Positions 33,802 to 42,749 of a DNA stretch of 64,000 nt are shown in pieces; positions within the stretch are counted from its first letter, which is position 1, and each line of letters starts with the position of its first letter. The notes under the pieces were generated by a model. It saw only the letters and a program-made list of their open reading frames with translations. It was not told the DNA's origin and did no database searches. The DNA lies in the NCBI RefSeq assembly GCF_900102075.1, contig NZ_FNAV01000014.1:1-64000 (forward strand), read 5' to 3'. This DNA is from Salipiger thiooxidans (GTDB lineage Bacteria; Pseudomonadota; Alphaproteobacteria; Rhodobacterales; Rhodobacteraceae). The position numbers and the translations under genes were made by a program.

Positions 33802-34392
33802 GAATGCCGCTCCTGTGTTGGGACGAGGACGTTCCCTCGGGATCGTGCCCGGTACGCCGGGCCTCGCAGTTATGGCTCATGGGAAACACGGTGCGCGGCA
33901 GGTCTGCCGCCCACGTCCACAGGACCCGCCTGACCGGCGCGGGGGCTCTCGGGGCACTCCCGAAAGCGCTCTGCCTTAGCGGGTATTCCTGGGGTCTTCC
34001 CCACAATCTCTGCGGTATCCACGAGCAGGGCCCGTCAACATAGAACCCGTGCGACAGCTCGTCGGTATTACCACGACACGGACATGCCGGCGCGGGCCGG
34101 AGCGGGGTCAGCCCGTCGGGTCAGGGTGAGTCGGATCTCGGAAAACGGGCAATCACCGTCGCAGGACTCGCCCGGAGGTGTTTCGAACGCCCGCTTCACG
34201 GGCAAAATGGAAACACCGGGGCCTGCGCCCTGCCCGATACGCGATTTTTCGGAGCGAATGCAAGGGCTCAGGCTCCCGCACCCGCGCGTCTGACGCCAGG
34301 TCTTGGCGTCTCGCGCCGTGCCTGAGCCTCAGCGCGTCACGCGGCCAATGATCGGAGCGGTTGGTCGCAGCAAGGGGCTGCCGTGCAGGCGG
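33802..34392. other. 591-bp intergenic region upstream of the BCCT gene
   Basis: It lies between the BCCT start (leftward) and the end of the GntR gene (also leftward). No coding frame shows family features. The part 33830-34050, which would be the BCCT leader, is GC-rich with several short inverted repeats, and could form structure. I recognise no known riboswitch or RNA family in it. Confidence 0.3.
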
Positions 34393-35085
34393 TCAGGCGT
34401 CGGACGGGCTCTGGTTGTCGATGAGCCACTGCCGCACGGTCTCGAGCTTGTGCTCGAGGTGCATCTTCAGCACCACCGACAGCCGTTCGCCGTCGCGGGT
34501 CTCGAGGCATTCCATGATCTGCTCATGCTCGTCCGTGGCCTGCGCCCAGCGGTCCTGCGTCATGTTGGCCACGTAGCGGGCCCGGCGCACACGCGCGGCG
34601 AGCGAGCGGTACTGGATGGCCAGCGTCTCGTTGCGGGCGGCCTCGAGGATGGCCTCGTGGATCCGCTGGTTGACCTCGAAATACTTGGCGAGTTCGCGCT
34701 TCTCGTAATGCTTCACCATCTGGCGGTGCAGCACCCGGATGCGGCCGATCTCGTCATCGGTGATGTGCTTGCAGGCAAGCTCTCCGGACAGCGCCTCGAG
34801 CGCCCCCATCACCGGGAAGACCTCGTCCAGATCCTCGGTGGTGATGCGGCTCACCCAGGCGCCGCGGTTGGGCTCGAGCGACAGAAGCCCCTCGGTCGCC
34901 AGCACCTTCAGCGCCTCGCGCAGCGGGGTGCGGGACACGCCGTAGAAGGTGCAGAGGTCCTTTTCTGGCACGCGGATCCCGGCGGCGAGATCGCCGTTCA
35001 CGATCTGCTCGCGAATCGCGTCGGTCAGTTCCTCGTGCAGCGATTTCCTGCGGAAGGCGGGCTGTGTCGAAAGAGCGGTCGTCAT
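34393..35085 (-). CDS. GntR family regulator, FadR/FCD type, divergent from bhcA
   Basis: A 230-residue regulator. The winged helix holds VPEKDLCTFYGVSRTPLREA (recognition helix) and GLLSLEPNRGAWVSRI (wing). The FCD domain shows VNQRIHEAILEAARNE, DEHEQIMECLE and KMHLEHKLE, giving the usual His ligands. It stands divergently from bhcA, where the characterised cluster of Paracoccus denitrificans has the IclR-type activator BhcR. Two exact 13-bp repeats in the 237-bp gap are good candidate sites. I infer that it regulates the whole bhcA-maeB operon; the effector may be glyoxylate or glycolate. Confidence 0.9.
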   Translation of the reverse strand: MTTALSTQPAFRRKSLHEELTDAIREQIVNGDLAAGIRVPEKDLCTFYGVSRTPLREALKVLATEGLLSLEPNRGAWVSRITTEDLDEVFPVMGALEALSGELACKHITDDEIGRIRVLHRQMVKHYEKRELAKYFEVNQRIHEAILEAARNETLAIQYRSLAARVRRARYVANMTQDRWAQATDEHEQIMECLETRDGERLSVVLKMHLEHKLETVRQWLIDNQSPSDA

Positions 35086-35144
35086 CTCTGGTCACCTATT
35101 GTGAATCTCTGGCCCCCACGAACAGGCGCAAACCCATCCCGCTG

Positions 35145-35157
35145 TGCATTCATAATT
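35145..35157. promoter_or_regulatory. TGCATTCATAATT box 1, putative GntR operator
   Basis: TGCATTCATAATT at 35145-35157, directly followed by ATTCAT, is repeated exactly at 35257-35269, 112 bp away. It lies 60 bp upstream of the GntR start, a likely autoregulatory position. Confidence 0.55.
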
Positions 35158-35235
35158 ATTCATTTTTATGTCGCACGACAAGCCGTAACCTTTTCCCTGT
35201 CATACCAGCGAAAATCCCACAGGTCATCTTAGCTG

Positions 35236-35275
35236 TTGACACATGTCCGCCCAAACTGCATTCATAATTCATAAT
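35236..35275 (+). promoter_or_regulatory. bhcA promoter with TGCATTCATAATT box 2
   Basis: TTGACA (35236-35241) is a consensus -35 box. About 17-21 bp later come CATTCA and CATAAT, possible -10 boxes, inside the second copy of TGCATTCATAATT (35257-35269). A further CATAAT at 35270-35275 follows. A regulator bound there would cover the -10 region, suggesting repression released by an inducer. The bhcA ATG is 48 bp downstream. Confidence 0.5.
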
Positions 35276-35322
35276 TGCCGACGCGGGGATGTCTCCGGCT
35301 GTGGCGCAAGGGAGGAACAGAG

Positions 35323-36513
35323 ATGACACACAGGGCAGGACGCCATTTCCTTCAGATCCCCGGGCCGAGCCCCGTTCCGGATCGGGTACTGAGAGCGATT
35401 TCCGCGCAGACGATGGACCACCGCGGGCCGGAGTTCGCCGAGGTGGGGCGCAAGGCGCTGGACGGCATGAAGACGATCTTCAAGACCGACCAGCACGTCT
35501 TCATCTACCCCTCCTCGGGCACCGGCGCGTGGGAGGCCGCTCTGGTGAACGTGCTGTCCGAGGGCGACCAGGTCCTGATGTACGAGACCGGCCATTTCGC
35601 CACGCTGTGGAAGAAGATGGCCTCGAAGCTGGGCGTCGAGGCCGAGTTCATCGAGGGCGACTGGCGCGGCGGCGCAGATCCCGACCGGATCGAGACCCGC
35701 CTGCGCGAGGACAGCGAGCACAAGATCAAGGCGGTCTGCGTGGTCCATAACGAGACCTCGACCGGTTCGGTCTCGCCCATCGCGCAGGTGCGGCAGGCGA
35801 TCGACGCCGCCGGGCACCCTGCGCTGCTGATGGTCGACACGATCTCGGGTCTGGCCTCCATCGACTTCCGTTTCGACGAGTGGGGTGTGGACGTGGCGGT
35901 GTCGGGCTCGCAGAAGGGGCTGATGCTGCCGCCGGGCCTGTCCTTCAACGCGGTGAGTGAAAAGGCCTTCGAGCATTCCAAGACCGGCGGCATGCGCCGT
36001 TCCTACTGGGACTGGCGCGAGATGGCGGCGATCAACCCGACCGGCTATTTCCCCTACACCCCCGGCACCAACATGCTCTACGGCCTGAACGAGGCCATAT
36101 CGATGCTGCACGAGGAAGGGCTCGACAACGTCTTCGCCCGTCACCAGCGGCACGGGGCGGCGACCCGCACCGCCGTACGGCACTGGGGACTCGAGGTGCT
36201 CTGCCGGCAGCAGGGGCAGGAAAGCGGCGTGCTGACCGCCGTGCTCATGCCCGAGGGGCACAGCGCGGATGCCTTCCGCGCAACCGCTCTGCGCCACTAC
36301 GACATCTCTCTGGGCAACGGTCTGTCCAAGGTTGCCGACAGGGTCTTCCGCATCGGCCACCTCGGTGACATCAATGACCTGACGCTTGCGGGCACGCTCA
36401 CCGGGGTCGAGCTTGGCCTGAGGAAATCCGGCGTCCCCCACAAGGAGGGCGGTGTCGCCGCCGCGATGGCAGAGCTGGAGCAGACCCGCTTCGAGACGAT
36501 CGCGGCCGAGTGA
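35323..36513 (+). CDS. bhcA: L-aspartate--glyoxylate aminotransferase BhcA
   Basis: A 396-residue class V PLP aminotransferase. It shows the serine/alanine-glyoxylate aminotransferase landmarks: IPGPSPVPDRVLRAI at the N-terminus, YPSSGTGAWEAALVN (PLP phosphate), LMVDTISGLASIDF (PLP Asp), the lysine in VSGSQKGLMLPPGL and VFRIGHLGDINDL near the end. The presence of bhcB, bhcC and bhcD in the same operon makes BhcA the precise assignment: it transfers the amino group from aspartate to glyoxylate, giving glycine and oxaloacetate. GGGAGGAAC precedes ATG 35323. Confidence 0.92.
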   Translation: MTHRAGRHFLQIPGPSPVPDRVLRAISAQTMDHRGPEFAEVGRKALDGMKTIFKTDQHVFIYPSSGTGAWEAALVNVLSEGDQVLMYETGHFATLWKKMASKLGVEAEFIEGDWRGGADPDRIETRLREDSEHKIKAVCVVHNETSTGSVSPIAQVRQAIDAAGHPALLMVDTISGLASIDFRFDEWGVDVAVSGSQKGLMLPPGLSFNAVSEKAFEHSKTGGMRRSYWDWREMAAINPTGYFPYTPGTNMLYGLNEAISMLHEEGLDNVFARHQRHGAATRTAVRHWGLEVLCRQQGQESGVLTAVLMPEGHSADAFRATALRHYDISLGNGLSKVADRVFRIGHLGDINDLTLAGTLTGVELGLRKSGVPHKEGGVAAAMAELEQTRFETIAAE

Positions 36514-36548
36514 CGGCTTGCCCGGCGTGCCCGCGATGCCGGGCACCG

Positions 36549-36579
36549 CATATCCGGCGGAGAGCAGCCGCCGGATATG
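36549..36579 (+). other. perfect 12-bp hairpin between bhcA and tctC
   Basis: CATATCCGGCGG (36549-36560) pairs perfectly with 36568-36579 around a 7-base loop, and a weaker inverted repeat (GCCCGGC ... GCCGGGC) precedes it. No T-run follows. It may protect the bhcA mRNA end or partially attenuate downstream genes. Confidence 0.6.
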
Positions 36580-36637
36580 GGAGGCTTTCGGCATGGAGGT
36601 GCCGCGCCGTCCCGTTCACCCAGGGAGGAGAGACCAC

Positions 36638-37597
36638 ATGACCCAACTGGCACGACATCACCTGCGCGCGGCCGTGGCCGTTGCGGCAGCGGTACTGACC
36701 GCAGCCCCGGCCCTTGCCGCGGACTACCCCTCGCGCACCGTCGAGGTGATTCACCAGTACGGCCCCGGCGGCGGCACCGACCGCTTCATCCGCGCCATCG
36801 CCGAACCGATGCAGGAGGCCACCGGCCAGAGCTTCGTGCCGATCTCGATCGCCGGCGGCGGTGGTGTCCCGGCCTATGTCACCTTCCTGCAGCGCCCCGC
36901 CAACGGCTACACGCTGGTGTCGCTCAGCCCCGATGACGTGATCAACCACGCGCTTGGGCGGATCGACCTGACGCAGGTCCTGCCGCTGGTGCGCATCCAG
37001 TACGACCAGGGCCTGCTGCTGGTCTCCAAGGACAGCGAGCTGAAGTCGCTCGACGACGTGCTCGCCGCCGAGGCGGCAAGCCCGGGCGGGCTCAAGGTCG
37101 GCGTCACCGGCTCGGCCGGCTTCGACGACGCGCTGATCGGGCTCTTCAACGAGAAGGCCGGGACCGAGCTGGCCACCGTGCCCTTCGGCGCGGCAGAGAT
37201 GGTCTCGAATACGCTCGGCGGCCACCTCGACATGATGTACGAGGAATACGGTCCCACCCGCGGCCTGATCGAGTCCGGCGACCTGATCCCGCTCGTGTTG
37301 TTCTCGGACGAGCGGCTGGCGGAACTGCCCGACGTGCCCACAGCCAAAGAGCTGGGCTACGATGTCACCCTCGGCCGCTGGCGCGGGTTCGGCATCAAGC
37401 CAGACACCGACGCTGCCGAACTCGAGACGCTGGTCTCGCTGTTCCGCGACGCCGCCGCCGACGAGGGCTACAAGAAGGTCGAGGCCGAGAGCGCGCTGCA
37501 GTACCGCTCGGAGTTCATGGGGCCGGAGGAGTTCCAGACCTTCCTCGACAAGGAAATCGAGACCTATTCCCAGATCATGAACCAGCTCGGTTACTGA
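36638..37597 (+). CDS. TctC/Bug family periplasmic substrate-binding protein in the BHAC operon
   Basis: A 319-residue Bug-family receptor with a clear Sec signal (AVLTAAPALAADYPSRTVEV, cleavage after ALA). The glycine-rich HQYGPGGGTDRFIRAIAEPM loop replaces the usual PYPAGGG, so the binding pocket may differ from standard Bug proteins. AGGGAGGAG precedes ATG 36638. It is followed by tctB and tctA and lies inside a BHAC operon, which suggests uptake of glycolate, glyoxylate or a precursor, not demonstrated. Confidence 0.9.
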   Translation: MTQLARHHLRAAVAVAAAVLTAAPALAADYPSRTVEVIHQYGPGGGTDRFIRAIAEPMQEATGQSFVPISIAGGGGVPAYVTFLQRPANGYTLVSLSPDDVINHALGRIDLTQVLPLVRIQYDQGLLLVSKDSELKSLDDVLAAEAASPGGLKVGVTGSAGFDDALIGLFNEKAGTELATVPFGAAEMVSNTLGGHLDMMYEEYGPTRGLIESGDLIPLVLFSDERLAELPDVPTAKELGYDVTLGRWRGFGIKPDTDAAELETLVSLFRDAAADEGYKKVEAESALQYRSEFMGPEEFQTFLDKEIETYSQIMNQLGY

Positions 37598-37657
37598 CCG
37601 GCCGGCGCGGCGTGCCTCTCGCAGAGGCACGCCCCAGCCGTGGGAGGGGCTGGCGCA

Positions 37658-38176
37658 ATGCTACACAAACTGTCCGAAGTGGTCGTTTTCGCGGCCATGA
37701 CCATCGCCTCGGTGGCACTCTGGTTCACCGCCGACGCGCTGCCGGTGTCCAGGCGCTACGAGCAGGTGGATTCCGATCTCTGGCCCAAGCTGGTGTTCGG
37801 TGCGCTGGCGCTCTGCTGCGCGGTGCATCTCGCGCAGAAGGTCGCGGGGCTCATCGCCGCGCCCTCGGGCGGGCCGCGCTCGGAAGACGAGGCCATCGAG
37901 GCCTACACGCCCGACGGCTACTACCTGCGGCTCGTGCTCACCGGCGCGCTGATCGTGGGCTACTTCATCGCCCTGCAATATATCGGTTTCCTGCTCGCCA
38001 CGATGATCTTCCTATGGGTCGGATCGTGGATCCTGCCCTACCGGAACACCCTCGCGAAGCTGGTCTTCGCGCCGGTCTTCACCATCCTGCTCGCGGCCTT
38101 CTTCAGCTACGGGCTGTCGCTGTCGCTGCCCCGTGGCAGCGGGATCTTCTACGAGCTCAGCCAGGCGCTCTTCTGA
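37658..38176 (+). CDS. tctB: tripartite tricarboxylate transporter, small permease TctB
   Basis: A 172-residue TctB-like protein with four hydrophobic segments and the block QVDSDLWPKLVFGALALCC near the first loop. GGGAGGGG lies 9 bases ahead of ATG 37658, so I prefer it to the upstream in-frame GTG 37640. It sits between tctC and tctA with short gaps, all in the BHAC operon. Confidence 0.85.
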   Translation: MLHKLSEVVVFAAMTIASVALWFTADALPVSRRYEQVDSDLWPKLVFGALALCCAVHLAQKVAGLIAAPSGGPRSEDEAIEAYTPDGYYLRLVLTGALIVGYFIALQYIGFLLATMIFLWVGSWILPYRNTLAKLVFAPVFTILLAAFFSYGLSLSLPRGSGIFYELSQALF

Positions 38177-38197
38177 GCCCCAGCACGGGAGTATACC

Positions 38198-39712
38198 ATG
38201 CTTGATGCATTCGTTTCCGCCGCCGGGTACATGGTCGGCAACCCCATGAGCTTCCTGCTGATCATCTTCAGCGTGGTCTGGGGCATCGTCTTCGGCGCCG
38301 TCCCCGGGCTCACCGGCATCGTGGGGGTCGCGCTGCTCATCCCCTTCACCTTCGCTTTCGACCCGACCGAGGGCATGCTGCTGCTGGGCGGGGTCTACGT
38401 GGGCTCGACCTTTGGCGGCTCGATCTCGGCGATCCTGTTCAACACCCCCGGCTCGCCCGAGGCGGCCTGCACCTCGCTCGACGGCTACCCGATGGCCAAG
38501 CGCGGCGAGGCCGGCAAGGCGCTGGGGATCGCGCTTGCGGCCTCGGCGGTGGGCGGCATCTTCGGCACGCTGGTGCTGATGTTCGCGGCGCCCCCGCTGG
38601 CGCGGCTCGCGCTCGAGTTCGGCCCGGCGGAATACTTCGCGCTCGCCGTGCTCGGCATCACCGCGATTGCCTCCATCGGGGGCGGCTCGCTCATCAAGGG
38701 ACTGATCGCGGGCCTTCTGGGGCTGGCCGTGGCGCTCATCGGGCTCGACCCGCTGACCGGCGTCGCGCGCTTCACCTTCGGCAACATGATGCTGCTGACC
38801 GGCGTGAGCTTCATCGCCGCCATCATCGGGATCTTCGCGCTGGCCGAGGTGCTGCAACGCTTCGCCGACGGCCCGCCCAAGGGCGAGCAGATGGCGCAGG
38901 TCTCGACCCAGCTGCCGAGCCTGGCGGAGTTCCTCGCCACCAAGGTCACCCTGCTGCGCTCGTCGGTCATCGGCACCGTCATCGGTGCCCTGCCCGGCGT
39001 CGGCGCCACCACCGCGGCGTTCATCAGCTACTCCGAGGCCTTCCGCTGGTCCAAGCGCCCGGAGCTCTTCGGCAAGGGCTCGCCCGAAGGCATCGCGGCC
39101 CCCGAGGCAGGCAACAACTCCGCCGTCGGCGGCTCGATGATCCCGCTGCTGGCGCTGGGGATCCCCGGCTCGGCCACCACCGCGGTGATGATCGGCGGCC
39201 TCACCATCCACGGCATCGTGCCGGGGCCGATGCTGATGCAGAACAACTCGGACCTCGTCTACTCGGTGTTCATCGGGATGCTGCTCGCCAATGTCCTGAT
39301 GCTGGTCTTCGGTCTGCGGGCGGCGAGGCTCTTTGCGGTCGTGCTCAAGGCGCCTTACCAGCTCGTGGGGCCCGCCATCGTGGTGCTCTGCATGACCGGG
39401 GTCTTCGCGCTCAACAACAACGTGTCGGACGTGGCGGTGATGCTGGTCTTCGGCGGCGTGGGCTTCTTCCTCAAGAGCTACGGCCTGCCGGTGGCGAGCT
39501 TCATCATCGGGTTGGTGCTGGGTCCCATAGCCGAGGTCAGCCTGCGCCAGGGACTCATCCTCGCCGACTACGACATGATGGCCCTTGTCACCCGGCCGAT
39601 CGCCGGCACGCTCCTGCTGCTCTCGGCCCTGTCGCTGGTTTACGGCATCTGGGGGAAGCTCCGCCGGCCGCCCTCGGACGGTCCGGGCAACGCGCAACCC
39701 GAAGCCAGCTGA
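38198..39712 (+). CDS. tctA: tripartite tricarboxylate transporter, large permease TctA
   Basis: A 504-residue TctA protein with about 12 hydrophobic segments. FGAVPGLTGIVGVALLIPFT near residue 32 is the first signature, and GALPGVGATTAAFISYSEAF and LLALGIPGSATTAVMIGGL are the second half. CGGGAG is 7-12 bases before ATG 38198. It completes the transporter lying between bhcA and bhcB. Confidence 0.92.
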   Translation: MLDAFVSAAGYMVGNPMSFLLIIFSVVWGIVFGAVPGLTGIVGVALLIPFTFAFDPTEGMLLLGGVYVGSTFGGSISAILFNTPGSPEAACTSLDGYPMAKRGEAGKALGIALAASAVGGIFGTLVLMFAAPPLARLALEFGPAEYFALAVLGITAIASIGGGSLIKGLIAGLLGLAVALIGLDPLTGVARFTFGNMMLLTGVSFIAAIIGIFALAEVLQRFADGPPKGEQMAQVSTQLPSLAEFLATKVTLLRSSVIGTVIGALPGVGATTAAFISYSEAFRWSKRPELFGKGSPEGIAAPEAGNNSAVGGSMIPLLALGIPGSATTAVMIGGLTIHGIVPGPMLMQNNSDLVYSVFIGMLLANVLMLVFGLRAARLFAVVLKAPYQLVGPAIVVLCMTGVFALNNNVSDVAVMLVFGGVGFFLKSYGLPVASFIIGLVLGPIAEVSLRQGLILADYDMMALVTRPIAGTLLLLSALSLVYGIWGKLRRPPSDGPGNAQPEAS

Positions 39713-39815
39713 GCCCACGCTCGCGTCACGCGCGTCCTGCCTGAATTCCCTGCCGTCCGGGCCCATGCCGGCCCGGACCCGCCCCTCTCACGCCCGCTCT
39801 CCAGGAGGCCACACC

Positions 39816-42749
39816 ATGAACGCACCCATGCCTCAGCGCACCACCCCCGCCGCCCGCGCGGTGGCCAGGTCGCAGGCCTTCGAGAAGGCCCTCTCGGCGG
39901 CGATGGAGGGGGCCACGGCTTTCGGTGCCTTCGCCCGGGGCCGCTATTCCACCGATGCCTCGATCTACCAGATCATGCCCACGGGCGTGGCCTATCCCAA
40001 GTCCGCCGACGACATCGCCGCGGCGCTGCAGATCGCGGCCGAGCACGGCGTGCCGGTCATCGCCCGCGGCGGCGGCACCTCGCAGAACGGCCAGCCCATC
40101 GGGCGCGGGCTGATCCTCGACATGTCGCGGCATTTCAACGACCTGATGGACTACGATCCCGCCGCGCGCACCGTCACCGTCCGTCCCGGGATGGTGCTGA
40201 ACACGCTCAACGACCGGCTGCGGCAGGATGGGCTCTTCTTCCCGGTCGAGCCCTCGACCGCCTCGCGCTGCACCATCGGCGGCATGTGCGGCAACAACTC
40301 CTCCGGCGCCCGTTCGCTGCGCTTCGGCAAGACCGTCGACAACGTGCTCGCCATGGAGGGCCTGCTGCACGACGGCGACACCTTCCGGCTGGATGCCGCG
40401 CCCTGGTCCGAGAATGCCTCGCCCCGGATGCGCGAGATCATGAGCAGCCTCACCGCACTCGCCGACACCCACCGCGACCGCATCGAGGAGATCTTCCCCA
40501 AGGTCCAGCGCCGCGTCGGCGGTTACAACCTCGACGAGCTGCTGCCCGCGCAGCCCAACCTCTCGCGCCTGCTGGTGGGCTCCGAAGGCACGCTGGCGGT
40601 CAGCACCGCGATCACGCTGAAGCTTTCGCAACTCCCCAAGCACCGGGTGATGGGCGTCTGCCATTTCCCCGACTTCCGCTCGGCGATGGAGACGACGCAG
40701 CATCTCGTGGCGCTCGGCCCGGTCGCGGTCGAGCTGGTGGACAACAACGTGCTCGTCATGGGCGCCGACATCCCCGCCTTCGTGCGCACCATCGGCGACA
40801 TCACCAAGGGTACGCCCAACTGTCTGCTGCTCTGCGAATTCGCGGGCGACGATCTGGACGCGCTGAAGATGGACCTCAAGCGTCTCGAGCAGTGCATGGC
40901 CGATCACGGCCACCCCGATGCGGTGGTTGAGGTGGTCGAGCCGCACCGGCAGAAGGCGGTCTGGGGCGTGCGCGAGGCCTGCCTCAACATCATGATGTCG
41001 ATGAAGAGCGAGGGGAAACCCGTCTCCTTCATCGAGGATTGCGCCGTCCCGCTCGAGCATCTCGCCGACTACACCGACGGCATCACCGACCTCTTCACCC
41101 GCCACGGCACGCGGGGGACGTGGTACGCCCACGCCTCGGTCGGCTGCCTGCACGTGAGGCCGATCCTCAACATGAAGACCGAGGAAGGTGCGAAGACCAT
41201 GCGCGCCATCGCCGAGGAGGCCGCCGAGCTCGTGCGCAAGTACAAGGGCTCGTTCTCGGGCGAGCACGGCGACGGCATCTCGCGCTCGGAATACGTCGAG
41301 CCGATGTTCGGCAGCGAGCTCACCCGCGCCTTCGAGACGGTGAAGGACAGCTTCGACCCCGAGAACCGCCTGAACCCCGGCAAGATCGTGCGCCCGCTGC
41401 GGATGGACGACCGCGACCTGATGCGCTTCAAGCCCGGCTACAAGACCAGTCTTCCCGCCGAGCCCGCGCTCGACTGGTCGGACTGGGGCGGCTTCGGCGG
41501 CGCGGTCGAGATGTGCAACAACAACGGTACCTGCCGGAAGCTCTCGGGCGGGACCATGTGCCCGTCCTACCGCGCCACCCGCGACGAGCAGCACCTGACC
41601 CGCGGCCGGGCCAACACCCTGCGGCTCGCGATCTCGGGCCAGCTGGGCGAGGACGCCTTTACCTCGACCGAGATGAAGGAGACCCTGGATCTCTGCGTTT
41701 CGTGCAAGGGCTGCAAGCGCGACTGCCCGACCGGCGTCGACATGGCGCGGATGAAGATCGAGGTCCTGCACCATTACCACAAGCGCCACGGCCTGCCCCT
41801 GCGCGAGAAGCTCATCGCCCACATGCCGCGCTACGCGGCGCTGGCCTCGCGCTTTGCGCCGCTGGTCAACCTGCGCGACAAGGTGCCGTTCATCGCCAAG
41901 CTGTCCGAGCAGTGGCTGGGATTCTCGGCGAAACGCACCCTGCCGCAGTGGCGCAAGCCCTGGGCCGAGGACCGCGCGCCCGCCAACCTGCGTGACGTGA
42001 AGGGCGACGGGCGCGACATCGTGCTCTTCGGCGACACCTTCAATCGCTACTTCGAGTCCGAGAACCTCGAGGCCGCCGAGCGCGTGCTGCTCAAGGCCGG
42101 CTACCGGCTGCATCGCGTGGTGGTCGAGGGCAGCAGCCGTCCGATGTGCTGCGGGCGGACCTACCTCGCATCGGGCCAGACCGACGAGGCCCGCGCCGAG
42201 CTGCGCCGCACTCTGGGCGCGCTCAAGCCCTTCGTCGAGGCAGGCGCGCGGGTCGTGGGGCTCGAGCCCTCGTGCATGTTCACCTTCCGCGACGAGATGA
42301 CCGCGCTGCTGCCCGGTTCCGAGACCGGCTTCATGGCAGGCAAGGCGCTGATCTTCGAGGAATTGCTGGCCGAGGACATCGCCGCCGGTACGCTCGTGAT
42401 GCCGGTGGGCGACGCGGGCGGACAGGTGGTGCACGTGCACGGCCACTGCCACCAGAAGGCCTTCGGTGCCATGGGCGCGGTCGAGACCGTTCTGCGCGGG
42501 GTTCCCGGCCTCGACGTGCGGATGATCGAGAGCTCGTGCTGCGGCATGTCCGGGGCCTTCGGCTACGCCGCCGAGAATTACGAGGTCTCGATGAAGATGG
42601 GCGAGGCGGCGCTGCTTCCGGCGGTGCGCGAGGCTGCCCCGGATGCGCTGATCGTGGCCGACGGCACCAGCTGCCGCCACCAGATCCACGACGGCGCCGC
42701 GCGCGAGGCGATCCATGTCGCCCGCGTGCTCGACCGATACCTGCAATGA
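39816..42749 (+). CDS. fused FAD-linked / 4Fe-4S 2-hydroxyacid dehydrogenase (YdiJ/GlcDF-like)
   Basis: A 977-residue fusion. An N-terminal FAD-binding type 4 domain has RGGGTSQNGQPIGRGLILDM (about 85-105) and GGMCGNNSSGARSLRFGKT. FAD-oxidase C follows, with GEHGDGISRSEY (about 482). An Fe-S module has CNNNGTC ... CPSY (about 567) and CVSCKGCKRDCPTGVD (about 627). Two CCG-type Cys-rich motifs close the protein (RPMCCGRTYLASG and ESSCCGMSGAFGY, about 905). The plan is that of YdiJ and of GlcD joined to GlcF. Inside a glyoxylate-using operon the best guess is glycolate oxidation to glyoxylate feeding BhcA/BhcC; D-lactate or D-2-hydroxyglutarate remain possible. Confidence 0.85.
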   Translation: MNAPMPQRTTPAARAVARSQAFEKALSAAMEGATAFGAFARGRYSTDASIYQIMPTGVAYPKSADDIAAALQIAAEHGVPVIARGGGTSQNGQPIGRGLILDMSRHFNDLMDYDPAARTVTVRPGMVLNTLNDRLRQDGLFFPVEPSTASRCTIGGMCGNNSSGARSLRFGKTVDNVLAMEGLLHDGDTFRLDAAPWSENASPRMREIMSSLTALADTHRDRIEEIFPKVQRRVGGYNLDELLPAQPNLSRLLVGSEGTLAVSTAITLKLSQLPKHRVMGVCHFPDFRSAMETTQHLVALGPVAVELVDNNVLVMGADIPAFVRTIGDITKGTPNCLLLCEFAGDDLDALKMDLKRLEQCMADHGHPDAVVEVVEPHRQKAVWGVREACLNIMMSMKSEGKPVSFIEDCAVPLEHLADYTDGITDLFTRHGTRGTWYAHASVGCLHVRPILNMKTEEGAKTMRAIAEEAAELVRKYKGSFSGEHGDGISRSEYVEPMFGSELTRAFETVKDSFDPENRLNPGKIVRPLRMDDRDLMRFKPGYKTSLPAEPALDWSDWGGFGGAVEMCNNNGTCRKLSGGTMCPSYRATRDEQHLTRGRANTLRLAISGQLGEDAFTSTEMKETLDLCVSCKGCKRDCPTGVDMARMKIEVLHHYHKRHGLPLREKLIAHMPRYAALASRFAPLVNLRDKVPFIAKLSEQWLGFSAKRTLPQWRKPWAEDRAPANLRDVKGDGRDIVLFGDTFNRYFESENLEAAERVLLKAGYRLHRVVVEGSSRPMCCGRTYLASGQTDEARAELRRTLGALKPFVEAGARVVGLEPSCMFTFRDEMTALLPGSETGFMAGKALIFEELLAEDIAAGTLVMPVGDAGGQVVHVHGHCHQKAFGAMGAVETVLRGVPGLDVRMIESSCCGMSGAFGYAAENYEVSMKMGEAALLPAVREAAPDALIVADGTSCRHQIHDGAAREAIHVARVLDRYLQ

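Noticed and set aside
39726-42746. A 1006-codon open frame on the minus strand
   Set aside because: It lies exactly opposite the FAD/Fe-S dehydrogenase, whose motifs are clear; the antisense translation has no family features.
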